A stretch of 64,000 nt of DNA from an uncultured Draconibacterium sp. (GTDB taxonomy: Bacteria > Bacteroidota > Bacteroidia > Bacteroidales > Prolixibacteraceae), in the NCBI GenBank assembly GCA_947492175.1, contig CANLMQ010000024.1:1-64000 (forward strand), in the 5' to 3' direction. Below are positions 16,858 to 26,267 of this stretch, one piece after another. The translations under genes were made by a program, and so were the position numbers. Below the pieces are notes generated by a model. That model searched no databases. It was not told the DNA's origin and saw nothing but the letters and a program-made list of their open reading frames with translations. Positions within the stretch are counted from its first letter, which is position 1. Every line of letters begins with the position of its first letter.

Positions 16858-19215
16858 ATGAAAGAAAACATGACCTCTAATTTCCATAGCGAAACGGATA
16901 ACTCCGATGAAATAGACATCAAACGACTTATTTTCCTTTTGCTTCGTAAATGGTATTGGCTGGCCTTATGCCTCATCCTCGCAGTGGCCGGAGCTTTTTT
17001 CTATATAAAATACGCTCCCAAAAAGTACAATATCGACACCAGTCTTTTGGTTACCGATGCCAACAAAGGATTCAATGTTGAAAACATGTTTATGGAAAAC
17101 TTTATGGCCGGCGGGAATAAAGTAATGCTGCAAAACGAAATTGAATTCCTGCGCTCCTATACCCTTAACTACCAGGCCATCGACAACCTCAACTGGCAAA
17201 GTGCATGGCAAAAAAAGAACCTCGTGGTATGGAATGGCATCTACCTTAGCGAACCCTTTATTCTCAACAAAGCAGAAGAAGCCCCTAACCCCTCCGGTAT
17301 ACAAATCAATATCACCCCGGTATCTCCTACTCAGTATACCGTAGCAGCCAAAGGACAAGTCAAAATCAACGGGCAATTAACCGAAATCGACTTCTCCCAA
17401 ACCGCAGAATACGGAAAACCCTTTCAAAACCAATATTTTAAATTTACGCTCCACCCCAAAGAAGACGCCGAAAAACTTTTGGGCGATGAATACCGCTTTT
17501 GCTTTATCAACAAAAGCAAGCTTACCTACTCGTACCTTAAACGTATAAACACCAATTTCAGCAAAGACAGCGAGGTAATTAAACTTTCGGCCGAAAGCTC
17601 CGAGCCCATGCGCGAAATACACTACCTCAACGAGTTGATACGTGTTTACCTCGAACTAAAACTCAAACTGCAAACCCAAACCCAAAAACGTTCGCTCGAC
17701 TTTATCGACAGCCAGCTTTCAGGTATCTCAAGCGACCTCAGTGAAGCCGAAACCAGCTTTACCGAATTCCGCTCCAAAAACCAAATCATCGATATCACCA
17801 GCCAGGGAAGCCTCATTATGGAGCAACTCAAAGAAATTGAGCAGGAAAAATCGCAACTGCAAATGCAGCTCGATTACTTTAAAAACCTGCAAAAATACCT
17901 GGGCAATATCCAAAGCGCCGACCAGCTTATTGCCCCTTCGGTGGTAGGCGTTACCGATGCTACTCTCAATGCCCTGGTACTTAAACTCAGCGAACTTTAC
18001 AGCCGCCGGAAAGTACTCGCCTTTAGTGCCCACGAAAACAACCCCACGCTTATTCTCCTTAACCAGGAAGTTGCACAAATCAACGACCAGCTGCGCGAAA
18101 TTCTTGTTAACCTCATCGATAACACACAAATCTCCGTTCATACACTTAACAACCGTTACGCGCGTATTAACAGGCAGCTAAACAATATGCCCGAGCAAGA
18201 GCAACAGTTAATCAATATTCAGCGGCAATACGAGCTTACCAACGAAATTTACACCTTTCTGCTGCAACGACGTGCCGAACTCGAAATCTCGCTGGCAGCT
18301 GCTGTTGTCGATCTCCAGATTATCGATCCGGCACAGCTCGAACGCCTGGTTCCAATTAACAAAAGCCCCATGCTTATTTTACTTATTGCCGCCTTCCTCG
18401 GCCTCCTCCTGCCTGCAGTACTTATACTCCTGGTCGACTTTTTCGACAACTCCATCCATCTCCAGGAAGACGTGGAAAAACTCACTCCGCTTACCATTAT
18501 CGGAAACGTTTTCCACAGCAACAACCGGTCCGAGCTCGTAGTGGTAGAAAATCCCACCGCTCCCATTACCGAAAGCTACCGCACCATACGCACTAACCTC
18601 CAGTATAAGTTTACTGCCAGCAATCAAAAAGTTATTGGCTTACACTCGGTTGTACCCGGCGAAGGAAAAACATTTAATGCCACCAACCTTGCCAGCATCC
18701 TGGCCATGAACGACAAAAAAGTAGTACTCATAGGCGCCGATATGCGTAAACCGCGCTTACACCAAATATTTAACCTCCCCAACAGCAAAGGACTCAGCAA
18801 CCTCCTGGCCGCACAAACCAATCACAAAGAGATCATCCAAAAAACCAACATCGAAAACCTCTCTGCTATCGTTTCTGGCCCCATTCCACCAAATCCGGCA
18901 GAGCTGCTCGAACGTCCGGCCTTTAAAGAGCTTCTCGATCAGCTAAAATCACAATTCGATTATATCGTTATCGACAACGCCCCCGTATCGCGCGTTACCG
19001 ATGGCCTTATCACCAGCAAACATACCGACCTCAACCTCTTTATATTACGCTACGGTGTAAGTAAAAAAGACCAGCTTAAATTTATTAACGACATTGCCAG
19101 CCAGGGCATTATGAACAATTCCGCCCTTGTTATAAACGACGTTAAAATGAGCAGAATTGGTTATGGATACAACTATAGTTATAAATATGGTTACGGGAAA
19201 GGTTATGCGAATTAA
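16858..19215 (+). CDS. wzc: Polysaccharide biosynthesis tyrosine autokinase (Wzc-like)
   Basis: A 785-residue co-polymerase and BY-kinase. A first membrane helix (about 31-51) begins the Wzz domain, a long coiled-coil periplasmic region follows, and a second helix (about 503-527) leads into a cytosolic kinase. Walker A is PGEGKT (600-605), Walker A' is GADMRKPR (about 627) and Walker B is YIVIDNAP (about 702-709). The C-terminus is a tyrosine cluster with seven Tyr in the last 20 residues, the autophosphorylation tail. It controls chain length and polymer export with Wza. It probably shares a transcript with wza. Confidence 0.95.
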   Translation: MKENMTSNFHSETDNSDEIDIKRLIFLLLRKWYWLALCLILAVAGAFFYIKYAPKKYNIDTSLLVTDANKGFNVENMFMENFMAGGNKVMLQNEIEFLRSYTLNYQAIDNLNWQSAWQKKNLVVWNGIYLSEPFILNKAEEAPNPSGIQINITPVSPTQYTVAAKGQVKINGQLTEIDFSQTAEYGKPFQNQYFKFTLHPKEDAEKLLGDEYRFCFINKSKLTYSYLKRINTNFSKDSEVIKLSAESSEPMREIHYLNELIRVYLELKLKLQTQTQKRSLDFIDSQLSGISSDLSEAETSFTEFRSKNQIIDITSQGSLIMEQLKEIEQEKSQLQMQLDYFKNLQKYLGNIQSADQLIAPSVVGVTDATLNALVLKLSELYSRRKVLAFSAHENNPTLILLNQEVAQINDQLREILVNLIDNTQISVHTLNNRYARINRQLNNMPEQEQQLINIQRQYELTNEIYTFLLQRRAELEISLAAAVVDLQIIDPAQLERLVPINKSPMLILLIAAFLGLLLPAVLILLVDFFDNSIHLQEDVEKLTPLTIIGNVFHSNNRSELVVVENPTAPITESYRTIRTNLQYKFTASNQKVIGLHSVVPGEGKTFNATNLASILAMNDKKVVLIGADMRKPRLHQIFNLPNSKGLSNLLAAQTNHKEIIQKTNIENLSAIVSGPIPPNPAELLERPAFKELLDQLKSQFDYIVIDNAPVSRVTDGLITSKHTDLNLFILRYGVSKKDQLKFINDIASQGIMNNSALVINDVKMSRIGYGYNYSYKYGYGKGYAN

Positions 19216-19662
19216 AAGCATCGCGTACCGGCGGGACATTTCGGTCTGCGCCTGCAAGCTGCCTCGTAGCAGTCGTGTTTCACAAAGCACTTAGTTAGCT
19301 CATGCCAATCGCTCACCAAGTGCCCGTTCAACATCGCCCGCCACTTCACCAGGCTTTCCGGCTACGCCCGGCCCGGGGCCGGCAGTACAACTAAAGACCG
19401 GCATAAAACTAAACCACTATGCACTGGAAGTACATAGGTTTAAGATTGAATGAAATTCATTTGTGAGAATGAAGATCGACGTGAAGATGGAAGACAGGTA
19501 CTCCCCTTTTCCAAAACAACTTCGTGCTTCGCGCTTCAAACTTCTTGCAATGGGATAATATTTTATAGAAACTGAAAGTAGCTGCAATAAGATTGCAGGG
19601 TTTTAACCATTTACTGGAAAATAAAAACCTAATAACAAAAACATTTTAATAGTATACCAAAC
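19216..19662. other. GC-richer spacer with heptamer remnant
   Basis: This 447-base gap between wzc and wecC has no credible gene. From about 19220 to 19400 it is much richer in G and C than the surroundings, with GCCCGGCCCGGGGCCGGC-like self-complementary DNA near 19366-19383. Around 19521-19548 the pattern CTTCGTG, CTTCGCG, CTTCAAA, CTTCTTG is a 7-base periodic array with CTTC at each start. The GC-rich part may be a remnant of foreign DNA. Confidence 0.5.
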
Positions 19663-20865
19663 ATGAAAGCACAATTTATCGGCCTTGGATATATAGGCCT
19701 TCCAACCGCAGCCATAGCAGCCCAAAAGGGCGTACAGGTACATGGCGTCGATGTAAATCAAAAAGTTGTAGATACCATTAACCGTGGAGAAATCCACATT
19801 ATCGAGCCCGGGCTTGAAGCCGTTGTAAAAGAAGGCGTCGACAAAGGATTTTTCAAAGCCTCGCTAACACCCGAAATAGCCGATGTACACCTAATCGTTG
19901 TCCCCACACCATTTAAAGGACATCAGGAACCCGATATTTCCTTTGTTGAATCAGCAACCTTAGCTGTATTACCACACCTGAAAGAAGGTGATACTTATAT
20001 TATTGAATCCACCTCACCGGTGGGTACCACAGAACAAATGGCAAGGCTTATCTTTGCCCAACGTCCCGAGCTCGAAGGGAAAATTTACATTGCTTACTGC
20101 CCCGAGCGCGTACTGCCCGGAAACGTATTGCACGAACTCATTCACAACGACCGTGTAATTGGTGGAATTGACGAAGCTTCCACCGAAAAAGCCAAAGAGT
20201 TCTACCACACCTTTGTACAGGGCAAGCTGCACAGCACCAACGCCCGCACTGCAGAAATGTGCAAGCTCACCGAAAACTCTTCGCGCGACGCACAAATCGC
20301 TTTTGCCAACGAATTGTCTTTTATTTGCGACAAAGCCGGAATTAACGTTTGGGAGCTTATCGAACTTGCCAATAAACACCCAAGAGTAAACATCCTGCAG
20401 CCCGGTGCCGGAGTTGGAGGTCACTGTATTGCCGTAGACCCATATTTTATCGTTTCCGAATATCCGCGCGAATCACGGTTAATCAACACCGCCCGAGAAA
20501 TTAACAACTACAAAGCCTTCTGGTGTGCCGAAAAAACAAAAACAGCCATGCTGGAGTTTGAACTTAAACACGGCCGTAAACCCAAAACCGCCATCATGGG
20601 ACTGGCCTTTAAACCCAATATCGACGACCTGCGCGAAAGCCCCGCCAAATACATTGCCCAAAAGGTAATGCAAAGCGAACAAAACAATTTTCTGGTGGTA
20701 GAACCCAACATCGAAGAACACTCGGTATTTAAACTCACCAACTACAGCGAAGCCTACCAACAGGCCGATATTATCGCCTTCCTCGTAGCCCACGATGAGT
20801 TCAAAACACTCGAATACAACAACGACAAAATAATCCTCGACTTCGCCGGAGTCTTCAAAAAATAA
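19663..20865 (+). CDS. wecC: UDP-N-acetyl-D-mannosamine dehydrogenase
   Basis: A 400-residue cytosolic enzyme that oxidises UDP-ManNAc to UDP-ManNAcA using two NAD+. The N-terminal NAD-binding motif is GLGYIGLPTAA (about 7-17); the central region has the TSPVGT and YCPERVLPG motifs; the catalytic cysteine is Cys255 in GVGGHCIAVDPYF; the C-terminal domain holds MGLAFKPNIDDLRESP. These separate it from UDP-glucose dehydrogenases and fit the WecC/WbpA group. It sits directly ahead of wecB, which makes its substrate. Confidence 0.92.
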   Translation: MKAQFIGLGYIGLPTAAIAAQKGVQVHGVDVNQKVVDTINRGEIHIIEPGLEAVVKEGVDKGFFKASLTPEIADVHLIVVPTPFKGHQEPDISFVESATLAVLPHLKEGDTYIIESTSPVGTTEQMARLIFAQRPELEGKIYIAYCPERVLPGNVLHELIHNDRVIGGIDEASTEKAKEFYHTFVQGKLHSTNARTAEMCKLTENSSRDAQIAFANELSFICDKAGINVWELIELANKHPRVNILQPGAGVGGHCIAVDPYFIVSEYPRESRLINTAREINNYKAFWCAEKTKTAMLEFELKHGRKPKTAIMGLAFKPNIDDLRESPAKYIAQKVMQSEQNNFLVVEPNIEEHSVFKLTNYSEAYQQADIIAFLVAHDEFKTLEYNNDKIILDFAGVFKK

Positions 20866-20984
20866 TATTTTAGCACGAACTTTCTCCTCCTCTCAGGAGA
20901 GCCTGTCCCGACTCTTCGTCGGGAAGGGGACCGCGTTTACAGCGGTGAGGTAGTCAAATCCACCAATTTTAATCTAAAACAACC
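20866..20984. repeat. Hairpin-rich spacer repeat between wecC and wecB
   Basis: The 119-base gap contains CTCCT...AGGAG, TCCCGAC/GTCGGGA (about 20907-20923, loop TCTTC) and ACCGCGTTTACAGCGGT. This is a block of short G/C-rich palindromes of the same character as those after 39303 and at 34748-35083. Similar G/C-rich DNA appears inside wecB at about 21883-21996. Confidence 0.5.
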
Positions 20985-22319
20985 ATGACAAAAAAACGAA
21001 TCCTATTAGTCTTCGGCACCCGTCCCGAAGCCATAAAAATGGCCCCCCTGGTAAAAGAATTCCAGAAACACCCCGACACCTTCGAAACAATCGTTTGTGT
21101 TACCGGGCAACACCGCGAAATGCTCGACCAGGTTCTTAACCTCTTTGAGATAACGCCCGACTACGACCTTAATATCATGAAACAGGGACAGGATCTCTAC
21201 GACGTTACCGCCCGTGTTCTGACAGGTATGCGCGATGTATTAAAAGAAGCTGCTCCCGATGTGGTACTGGTACACGGCGATACCTCTACCTCCACCACCG
21301 CAGCCCTGGCAGCCTTCTACCAGCAAATACCTGTTGGGCATATCGAGGCCGGGCTACGCACCCATAACATTTACAGCCCCTGGCCGGAAGAAATGAACCG
21401 CCAGATTACCGGGCGTTTGGCGAGCTACCACTTCTCCCCTACACCACTCAGCAAACAAAACCTGCTCGCCGAACAGGTAAAAGAAGAGAACATCCACATT
21501 ACCGGTAACACCGTTATCGATGCCCTCTATTGGGTAATCAATAAACTGAAAACCGACACCACCCTCGAACAGTCCATCACCAATACACTCATCGACTTCG
21601 GCCTCCCTGCAGAGAAACTACATTCGTGGCACAATCAGTGTAATCCGCGTAAATCCGCGCAATCTGCGTTAAGCCCGGATAAGAGCTCCGACACTGCAGA
21701 TCCCGCCGAACCTCGCAAACTCGTTCTAATTACAGGACATAGAAGAGAAAACTTCGGACAAGGCTTCCTTAACATCTGCGAAGCCATTAAACACCTCGCC
21801 GAACAACACCCCGACGTGGACTTCGTCTACCCCATGCACCTCAACCCAAATGTCAGAAAAGCAATCTCAGACGTATTTGGGAACACGTCCCCCTTAGAAA
21901 AGCCTGCCCGGCTTGCTTTTGCAGACGGGGGCGTGGCCGACGAAGGAGACCGGGGGATTGAAAAAGGTGCAAATGAAAAAGGGGAATTGGGAAATACCTA
22001 CTTCATAGAGCCTTTAGACTACTTACCATTTGTGCAATTAATGTCCTCCTCCTACCTGGTCCTCACTGACTCGGGCGGCATTCAGGAAGAAGCCCCCGGC
22101 TTAGGAAAACCCGTACTCGTAATGCGCGACACCACCGAACGCCCCGAAGCACTCGATGCTGGTACCGTGAAATTGGTGGGGACTGATAAAGCCACCATCA
22201 TCCGAGAAGTATCTGCATTGATCAGTGAGCCGAAGGCATACGAGGCAATGTCGAAAGCGAATAACCCTTATGGGGATGGGATGGCTTGTGCTAGAATAGT
22301 CAAAATATTAAATCAATAA
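20985..22319 (+). CDS. wecB: UDP-N-acetylglucosamine 2-epimerase with two in-frame insertions
   Basis: A 444-residue enzyme that interconverts UDP-GlcNAc and UDP-ManNAc. Conserved motifs are GTRPEAIKMAPL (N-terminus), VHGDTSTSTTAALAA, GHIEAGLRT, EEMNRQITG, GHRRENFG and DSGGIQEEAPGLGKPVLV, so the active site looks intact. The family is usually about 370-385 residues; the extra 60-70 lie in two blocks. Block one (about residues 213-243, just before GHRRENFG) is coded partly by a 10-base periodic repeat at 21633-21670. Block two (about 299-337, between the HLNPNVRKA helix and YFIEPLDYLPF) is G/C-rich and hairpin-like. Both keep the frame. Confidence 0.9.
   Translation: MTKKRILLVFGTRPEAIKMAPLVKEFQKHPDTFETIVCVTGQHREMLDQVLNLFEITPDYDLNIMKQGQDLYDVTARVLTGMRDVLKEAAPDVVLVHGDTSTSTTAALAAFYQQIPVGHIEAGLRTHNIYSPWPEEMNRQITGRLASYHFSPTPLSKQNLLAEQVKEENIHITGNTVIDALYWVINKLKTDTTLEQSITNTLIDFGLPAEKLHSWHNQCNPRKSAQSALSPDKSSDTADPAEPRKLVLITGHRRENFGQGFLNICEAIKHLAEQHPDVDFVYPMHLNPNVRKAISDVFGNTSPLEKPARLAFADGGVADEGDRGIEKGANEKGELGNTYFIEPLDYLPFVQLMSSSYLVLTDSGGIQEEAPGLGKPVLVMRDTTERPEALDAGTVKLVGTDKATIIREVSALISEPKAYEAMSKANNPYGDGMACARIVKILNQ
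21633..21670. repeat. 10-bp periodic repeat inserted within wecB
   Basis: Inside the coding sequence, units of the form GTAATCCGC, GTAAATCCGC, GCAATCTGCG follow each other at a period close to 10 bases. A related pattern (TAATTCGTGA, TAATTCGTG, TAATTCGCGG) lies in the heparinase gene at 32854-32882. Confidence 0.7.
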
Positions 22320-22322
22320 AAA

Positions 22323-22366
22323 GGAAGTACCTTCTCTTTTAGTTATAAATAGGGGAAGGTATTTCC
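22323..22366. terminator. Hairpin after wecB
   Basis: GGAAGTACCTT (22323-22333) pairs with AAGGTATTTCC (22356-22366); only one position is a G-U wobble. The stem begins four bases after the wecB stop. It has no clear U-run, so termination is uncertain. It marks the left border of the AT-rich cassette. Confidence 0.4.
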
Positions 22367-22421
22367 CTCTCTTTGGATAAAAGTAAGATAGAAAACCGTA
22401 AAATATGAGACTAAAAAATAA

Positions 22422-23666
22422 ATGAAAAAAGCTCTAATCTCCGTAACTTTTTTTAATATTCTGGGAGCAGGACTAGGATTTATTATCAATGTTCTTATCG
22501 CGCGTATTTTTCCGGTCGAAGTATTTGGGCGCATTAATCTTCTCCTTTCTATTAGTACAATATCAATGACCATATTCGAGTTTGGTTATTTCAATTCCTT
22601 GGTGATTTTCTACAATAAGCAAAAGATAAAAGAATATGATCAGGACTTGCTCAACTTGATTACTCGCAAATACTTTTTGTTTTTATTGAAAATAATTCCT
22701 TTATATGGCCTAATTTTATTTTTTATCGATAAGTACTATAGTTTTTCATTTTGGGAGTTTGTCTTTCTTATTTCATCAGCTCTTTTTCTTGTTTTATATA
22801 GATTCTTTACAACCTACTATCAGGCTTTAGGGCGTTGGTCTAAGTACAATCTATTAAATATCTCATATAGTCTCCTGAAAGGCGGCATATTACTAATCGG
22901 AGGAGCTATAGCAGTTTACATTTTAAAATGTACACCAGAGTATGAACTGTACCTAAAATTGTACATTTTATATGCTATTTCATTGCTAATATTTGGGTTT
23001 ATCTCATCCTACAATCAGATAGGAATCCAGTATAGTAACAATTACGATGATAAATTATTGAAGAAAACGATCCTCTCCATCGGCATTACAAATATTATTA
23101 TTGCACTGTCAATGCGATTGGATAATGTTATCATTGAATATTTCCTGGGGGCACAGGAAGTAGGAGTTTATGCTGCTGCAAATACACTGGCTCTGGCTTT
23201 CCCTTTGATAACAGGATCAATAATGCGGGTTTTTATGCGCGAAGCATCAAACGATTCAATCAATTTCTTGAATAAAATCCTAAAATTTCAGAAAAAATAC
23301 TTCATCCATTTATTAGGCTTCATCATTGTTGTAATTTTATTGAGTCCACATTTAATTGAGTTTCTTTTTGGTGAAAAATATATTAACTCGATTCCAATTT
23401 TTCAGATCTTAATAGTTGCATATATTGGTGGCGTATTCTTCACTCCCCTAGAAAGCTTTTTTTATAATGAGAACTCAAATTTAATTCTTCGTCTAAAGTT
23501 TATTCAATTAATACTTTTCTTAATTGGATCAGTATGTCTAATAAAAGTATTTTCATTAGTTGGAGTGGCCCTTACAGTTGTCCTAACAAGAGTTTTTGCT
23601 TGGATATTTTTATCAATAAATTCTTATAAGCAAATATCTAATTACAATTCTCAAAATCAAGTTTAG
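22422..23666 (+). CDS. wzx: Oligosaccharide flippase (Wzx-like)
   Basis: A 414-residue inner-membrane protein with about 12 hydrophobic helices and the N-terminal pattern of the polysaccharide biosynthesis/MATE-like flippase family: VTFFNILGAGLGFIINVLIAR, then FGRINLLLSISTI, and in the middle SMRLDNVIIEYFLGAQEVGVYAAANT. It should move lipid-linked repeat units across the inner membrane. It is the first gene of a visibly AT-richer block. The Wzx role is supported by the Wzy-like gene three genes on; the symbol is by analogy. Confidence 0.87.
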   Translation: MKKALISVTFFNILGAGLGFIINVLIARIFPVEVFGRINLLLSISTISMTIFEFGYFNSLVIFYNKQKIKEYDQDLLNLITRKYFLFLLKIIPLYGLILFFIDKYYSFSFWEFVFLISSALFLVLYRFFTTYYQALGRWSKYNLLNISYSLLKGGILLIGGAIAVYILKCTPEYELYLKLYILYAISLLIFGFISSYNQIGIQYSNNYDDKLLKKTILSIGITNIIIALSMRLDNVIIEYFLGAQEVGVYAAANTLALAFPLITGSIMRVFMREASNDSINFLNKILKFQKKYFIHLLGFIIVVILLSPHLIEFLFGEKYINSIPIFQILIVAYIGGVFFTPLESFFYNENSNLILRLKFIQLILFLIGSVCLIKVFSLVGVALTVVLTRVFAWIFLSINSYKQISNYNSQNQV

Positions 23667-23677
23667 TTTTTATTAAG

Positions 23678-24841
23678 ATGTCTAAAACAGTTTATATATG
23701 GGGTTACTACGGAGTAGGAAATTTGGGCGATGATCTAATGTTGCTAACCATACAGCAGCAGTTTGATCAAGCTAGTCAAATATTTCCAGTTTGCTACTCT
23801 ACCCCCGGTTACCAGATAAATCCAAGAATAAAATTTCAGCCAAATATCGTATCCAATAAAAAACACACAAATAAGCTGCTTAATTTCATACTAAATCTTG
23901 CGTCTGTTTTTCAAACAATGTTAAAAACGAAAGTTCTCATTTTTGGAGGTGGAACCCAATATTTTGAAAGCAGAAAATTTGATTGGCTAACATTTTTGAT
24001 TAAGTACATCTCAATCTTAATAGTCAAGTTTATAGGAGGACGGGTTATCCAATTATCAATAGGAATCGGAAATATACATTCACCTTTCAACATTTTTTTA
24101 CTAAAGCAGATATTCCTGAAGAGTGATTTAATTTTTCTTCGAGATAAAGTTTCATTTGATAGAATAAAAAAAGTCTTACCTAATAAACCTGATATTTATC
24201 TTGACAAGGACATCTCCTATTATTATTATCACAAGTTGATTTGTCAAAATAAATTAGACAAAACCAAAATTGGACTAAATTTTATAGATTATTATAACTA
24301 CCTAGAGAAGAACCCGGCAAAAAGAAAAGCCTTTATTGAAGAAGCGGCAAGACTCATCGACTTTATCCAAGAAAGCAATATGGAAGTTATCCTCTTCTCT
24401 TTGCAAAAAAATAGAGGCGGAAAAGATTATGAGTTTAATCGAGAAATCATAAAACAATCACAGTATCAAAACAATATTCACTTTGTTGATTATTCTTCTA
24501 ATGTAGAAGAATTTATTGAGCAAATTAGTTCATTGAATATTGCAATCGGAATGCGATATCATTTCAATTTGTTAGCGCTCCAGAATAATATTCCATCCAT
24601 CGGAATAAATTATCAACCTAAAGTGCGGCATGAGCTACATCGCTATTCCCTTGACAACCTATCTATTGAGATGAATGATTTCGATTTCGAGAATGTTCAG
24701 TTAAAAGTTAAATACATCTTGGATAATATAGAAGAATTGAATCAAACGTTAAAGTCCAAGAACGTACTATTTGCAAATCCAAAGAGTTCTATTTGGGAAC
24801 AAACACTTAGATTGATTGATGATGAGCTTTTTTCTAAATAA
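23678..24841 (+). CDS. Polysaccharide pyruvyl transferase family protein
   Basis: A 387-residue cytosolic protein with the family's N-terminal GYYGVGNLGDDLML motif, an internal FGGGTQYF motif and the late GMRYHFNLLALQNNIPSIGINY segment. The fold is GT-B-like. Members add a pyruvate ketal to a sugar (from phosphoenolpyruvate) in capsular polymers or lipid intermediates; some act as other transferases. It starts 11 bases after wzx and overlaps the next gene by about 20 bases, so it is part of the same operon. Confidence 0.85.
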   Translation: MSKTVYIWGYYGVGNLGDDLMLLTIQQQFDQASQIFPVCYSTPGYQINPRIKFQPNIVSNKKHTNKLLNFILNLASVFQTMLKTKVLIFGGGTQYFESRKFDWLTFLIKYISILIVKFIGGRVIQLSIGIGNIHSPFNIFLLKQIFLKSDLIFLRDKVSFDRIKKVLPNKPDIYLDKDISYYYYHKLICQNKLDKTKIGLNFIDYYNYLEKNPAKRKAFIEEAARLIDFIQESNMEVILFSLQKNRGGKDYEFNREIIKQSQYQNNIHFVDYSSNVEEFIEQISSLNIAIGMRYHFNLLALQNNIPSIGINYQPKVRHELHRYSLDNLSIEMNDFDFENVQLKVKYILDNIEELNQTLKSKNVLFANPKSSIWEQTLRLIDDELFSK

Positions 24842-26267
24842 GATATCTCCATTAAACCTACGAAACCTTCTTTTCTTTATAGGTATTAGTTTTATTGCTT
24901 ACGTCGTAGAGTATAATAATTTATCTGCATTTTTCTATCTCATTCTGGTATTGGAGGTAATTATATCAGTCGTTAACAGACAGCTTGGATTCCTACTATT
25001 TATCGTTTTATTATTTCTATTTGATGACATTCCATATGATTTAACGCTATCTGATCAATTTGTTTCCATCCATACTATGACTATTGCAGGACAAACGGGC
25101 TCAAAGATTTTAACATTATTCTGGATGCTTCTAATAGCTTTTGATTTCGTGAAGTCCAAACAATACCTCCCAAAAAGTAATTTGAGAAATGTAATGTTTG
25201 CCCTCCTTATTCTATCAGTATTTACAGGAATCCTTCACGGAAATTTACTTTATCTTGGTCCGTTCATCAATGATCTAAGATTCTTTATTAACTTCTTTGT
25301 TGGCTTTTTAGGTGTAATACTCTATATAGAAAAAGAGGATTACGTCCAAAAGATTTTTCAAGTTTTGGGACTAATCTTTACTGCGAAATTAGTCATCCTT
25401 CTTTTTTTAACATTCTCAATCTCCAGGCAAACCATATTATATAAAATGAGCGGTGATACTGGGTTATATTTATTACCTTCCTTTGTATTGATCTTCTATT
25501 TAACTATAAAAGAAAAAAATAAAATTATACCATTTATCGGAATCATTATTTGTTTTCTATTTATTGGAATCTCAGCATCGAGAGGAAAACTAGTAATATT
25601 AGTATTGCAATTAGGCCTTTTCTTTTTTGCTACAGGAAATTTAAAGAAGCTTCCAATATTTTTTTCACTATTGCTTATTCCTGTTCTGATATTACCTCTA
25701 ATTAGTACTGAAATGTATAATTACTTTCTATGGAAGATAACGTCTTTTAACCCATCTACGGGGACAGGTGAAAGTGCACTTGTAAGGTTAATTGAATTCC
25801 AGAATATAATCGACCAAAACCTAAATAATTTTTACAATTTCTTTTTGGGAAAAGGACTAGGAGGCTATTGGACATCAACCAGTTTTCCTTACCCATTTAA
25901 TTTATACGGCACATCATCCTATCCTGATGAATGGATTCAAAAAGACATGTTCTTTAAGCCACACGGAATAATGCAGTTCTCTCTTTTGAAATTTGGATTT
26001 GTAGGTACATTTTTTCTTTATCTCTCCATCTTCAAAGATCTACTAAGTTTTAAAAAATATAGAAACAAGCTAATTTCCCAATCGAAGCATTCAATATTTT
26101 CAGAATACCTTCTAATTCTAGGCACAGGGCTCTGTGTACTTTTTTTGGTAGCATTTTCATCAAAGCTTCAACTTTTCTCAGGGATTTTCTTAGGCTCTGC
26201 AGCTATTCTAAGCCATAATACTTCACTTTTAGTAAAAAAAAACAAATTCATTGACGAACTGAAATGA
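24819..26267 (+). CDS. wzy: O-antigen/EPS polymerase-like membrane protein (Wzy-like)
   Basis: A roughly 482-residue inner-membrane protein with 11-12 hydrophobic helices and a large outside loop (about 320-390) with the residues GKGLGGYWTST. It has no sharp sequence motif, as is normal for Wzy, but size, topology and place between flippase and glycosyltransferases support a polymerase that joins repeat units on the periplasmic side. ATG at 24819 or 24822 is preferred over the TTG at 24816; all overlap the end of the upstream gene. It overlaps the next gene by four bases (ATGA). Confidence 0.75.
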   Translation: MMSFFLNKISPLNLRNLLFFIGISFIAYVVEYNNLSAFFYLILVLEVIISVVNRQLGFLLFIVLLFLFDDIPYDLTLSDQFVSIHTMTIAGQTGSKILTLFWMLLIAFDFVKSKQYLPKSNLRNVMFALLILSVFTGILHGNLLYLGPFINDLRFFINFFVGFLGVILYIEKEDYVQKIFQVLGLIFTAKLVILLFLTFSISRQTILYKMSGDTGLYLLPSFVLIFYLTIKEKNKIIPFIGIIICFLFIGISASRGKLVILVLQLGLFFFATGNLKKLPIFFSLLLIPVLILPLISTEMYNYFLWKITSFNPSTGTGESALVRLIEFQNIIDQNLNNFYNFFLGKGLGGYWTSTSFPYPFNLYGTSSYPDEWIQKDMFFKPHGIMQFSLLKFGFVGTFFLYLSIFKDLLSFKKYRNKLISQSKHSIFSEYLLILGTGLCVLFLVAFSSKLQLFSGIFLGSAAILSHNTSLLVKKNKFIDELK

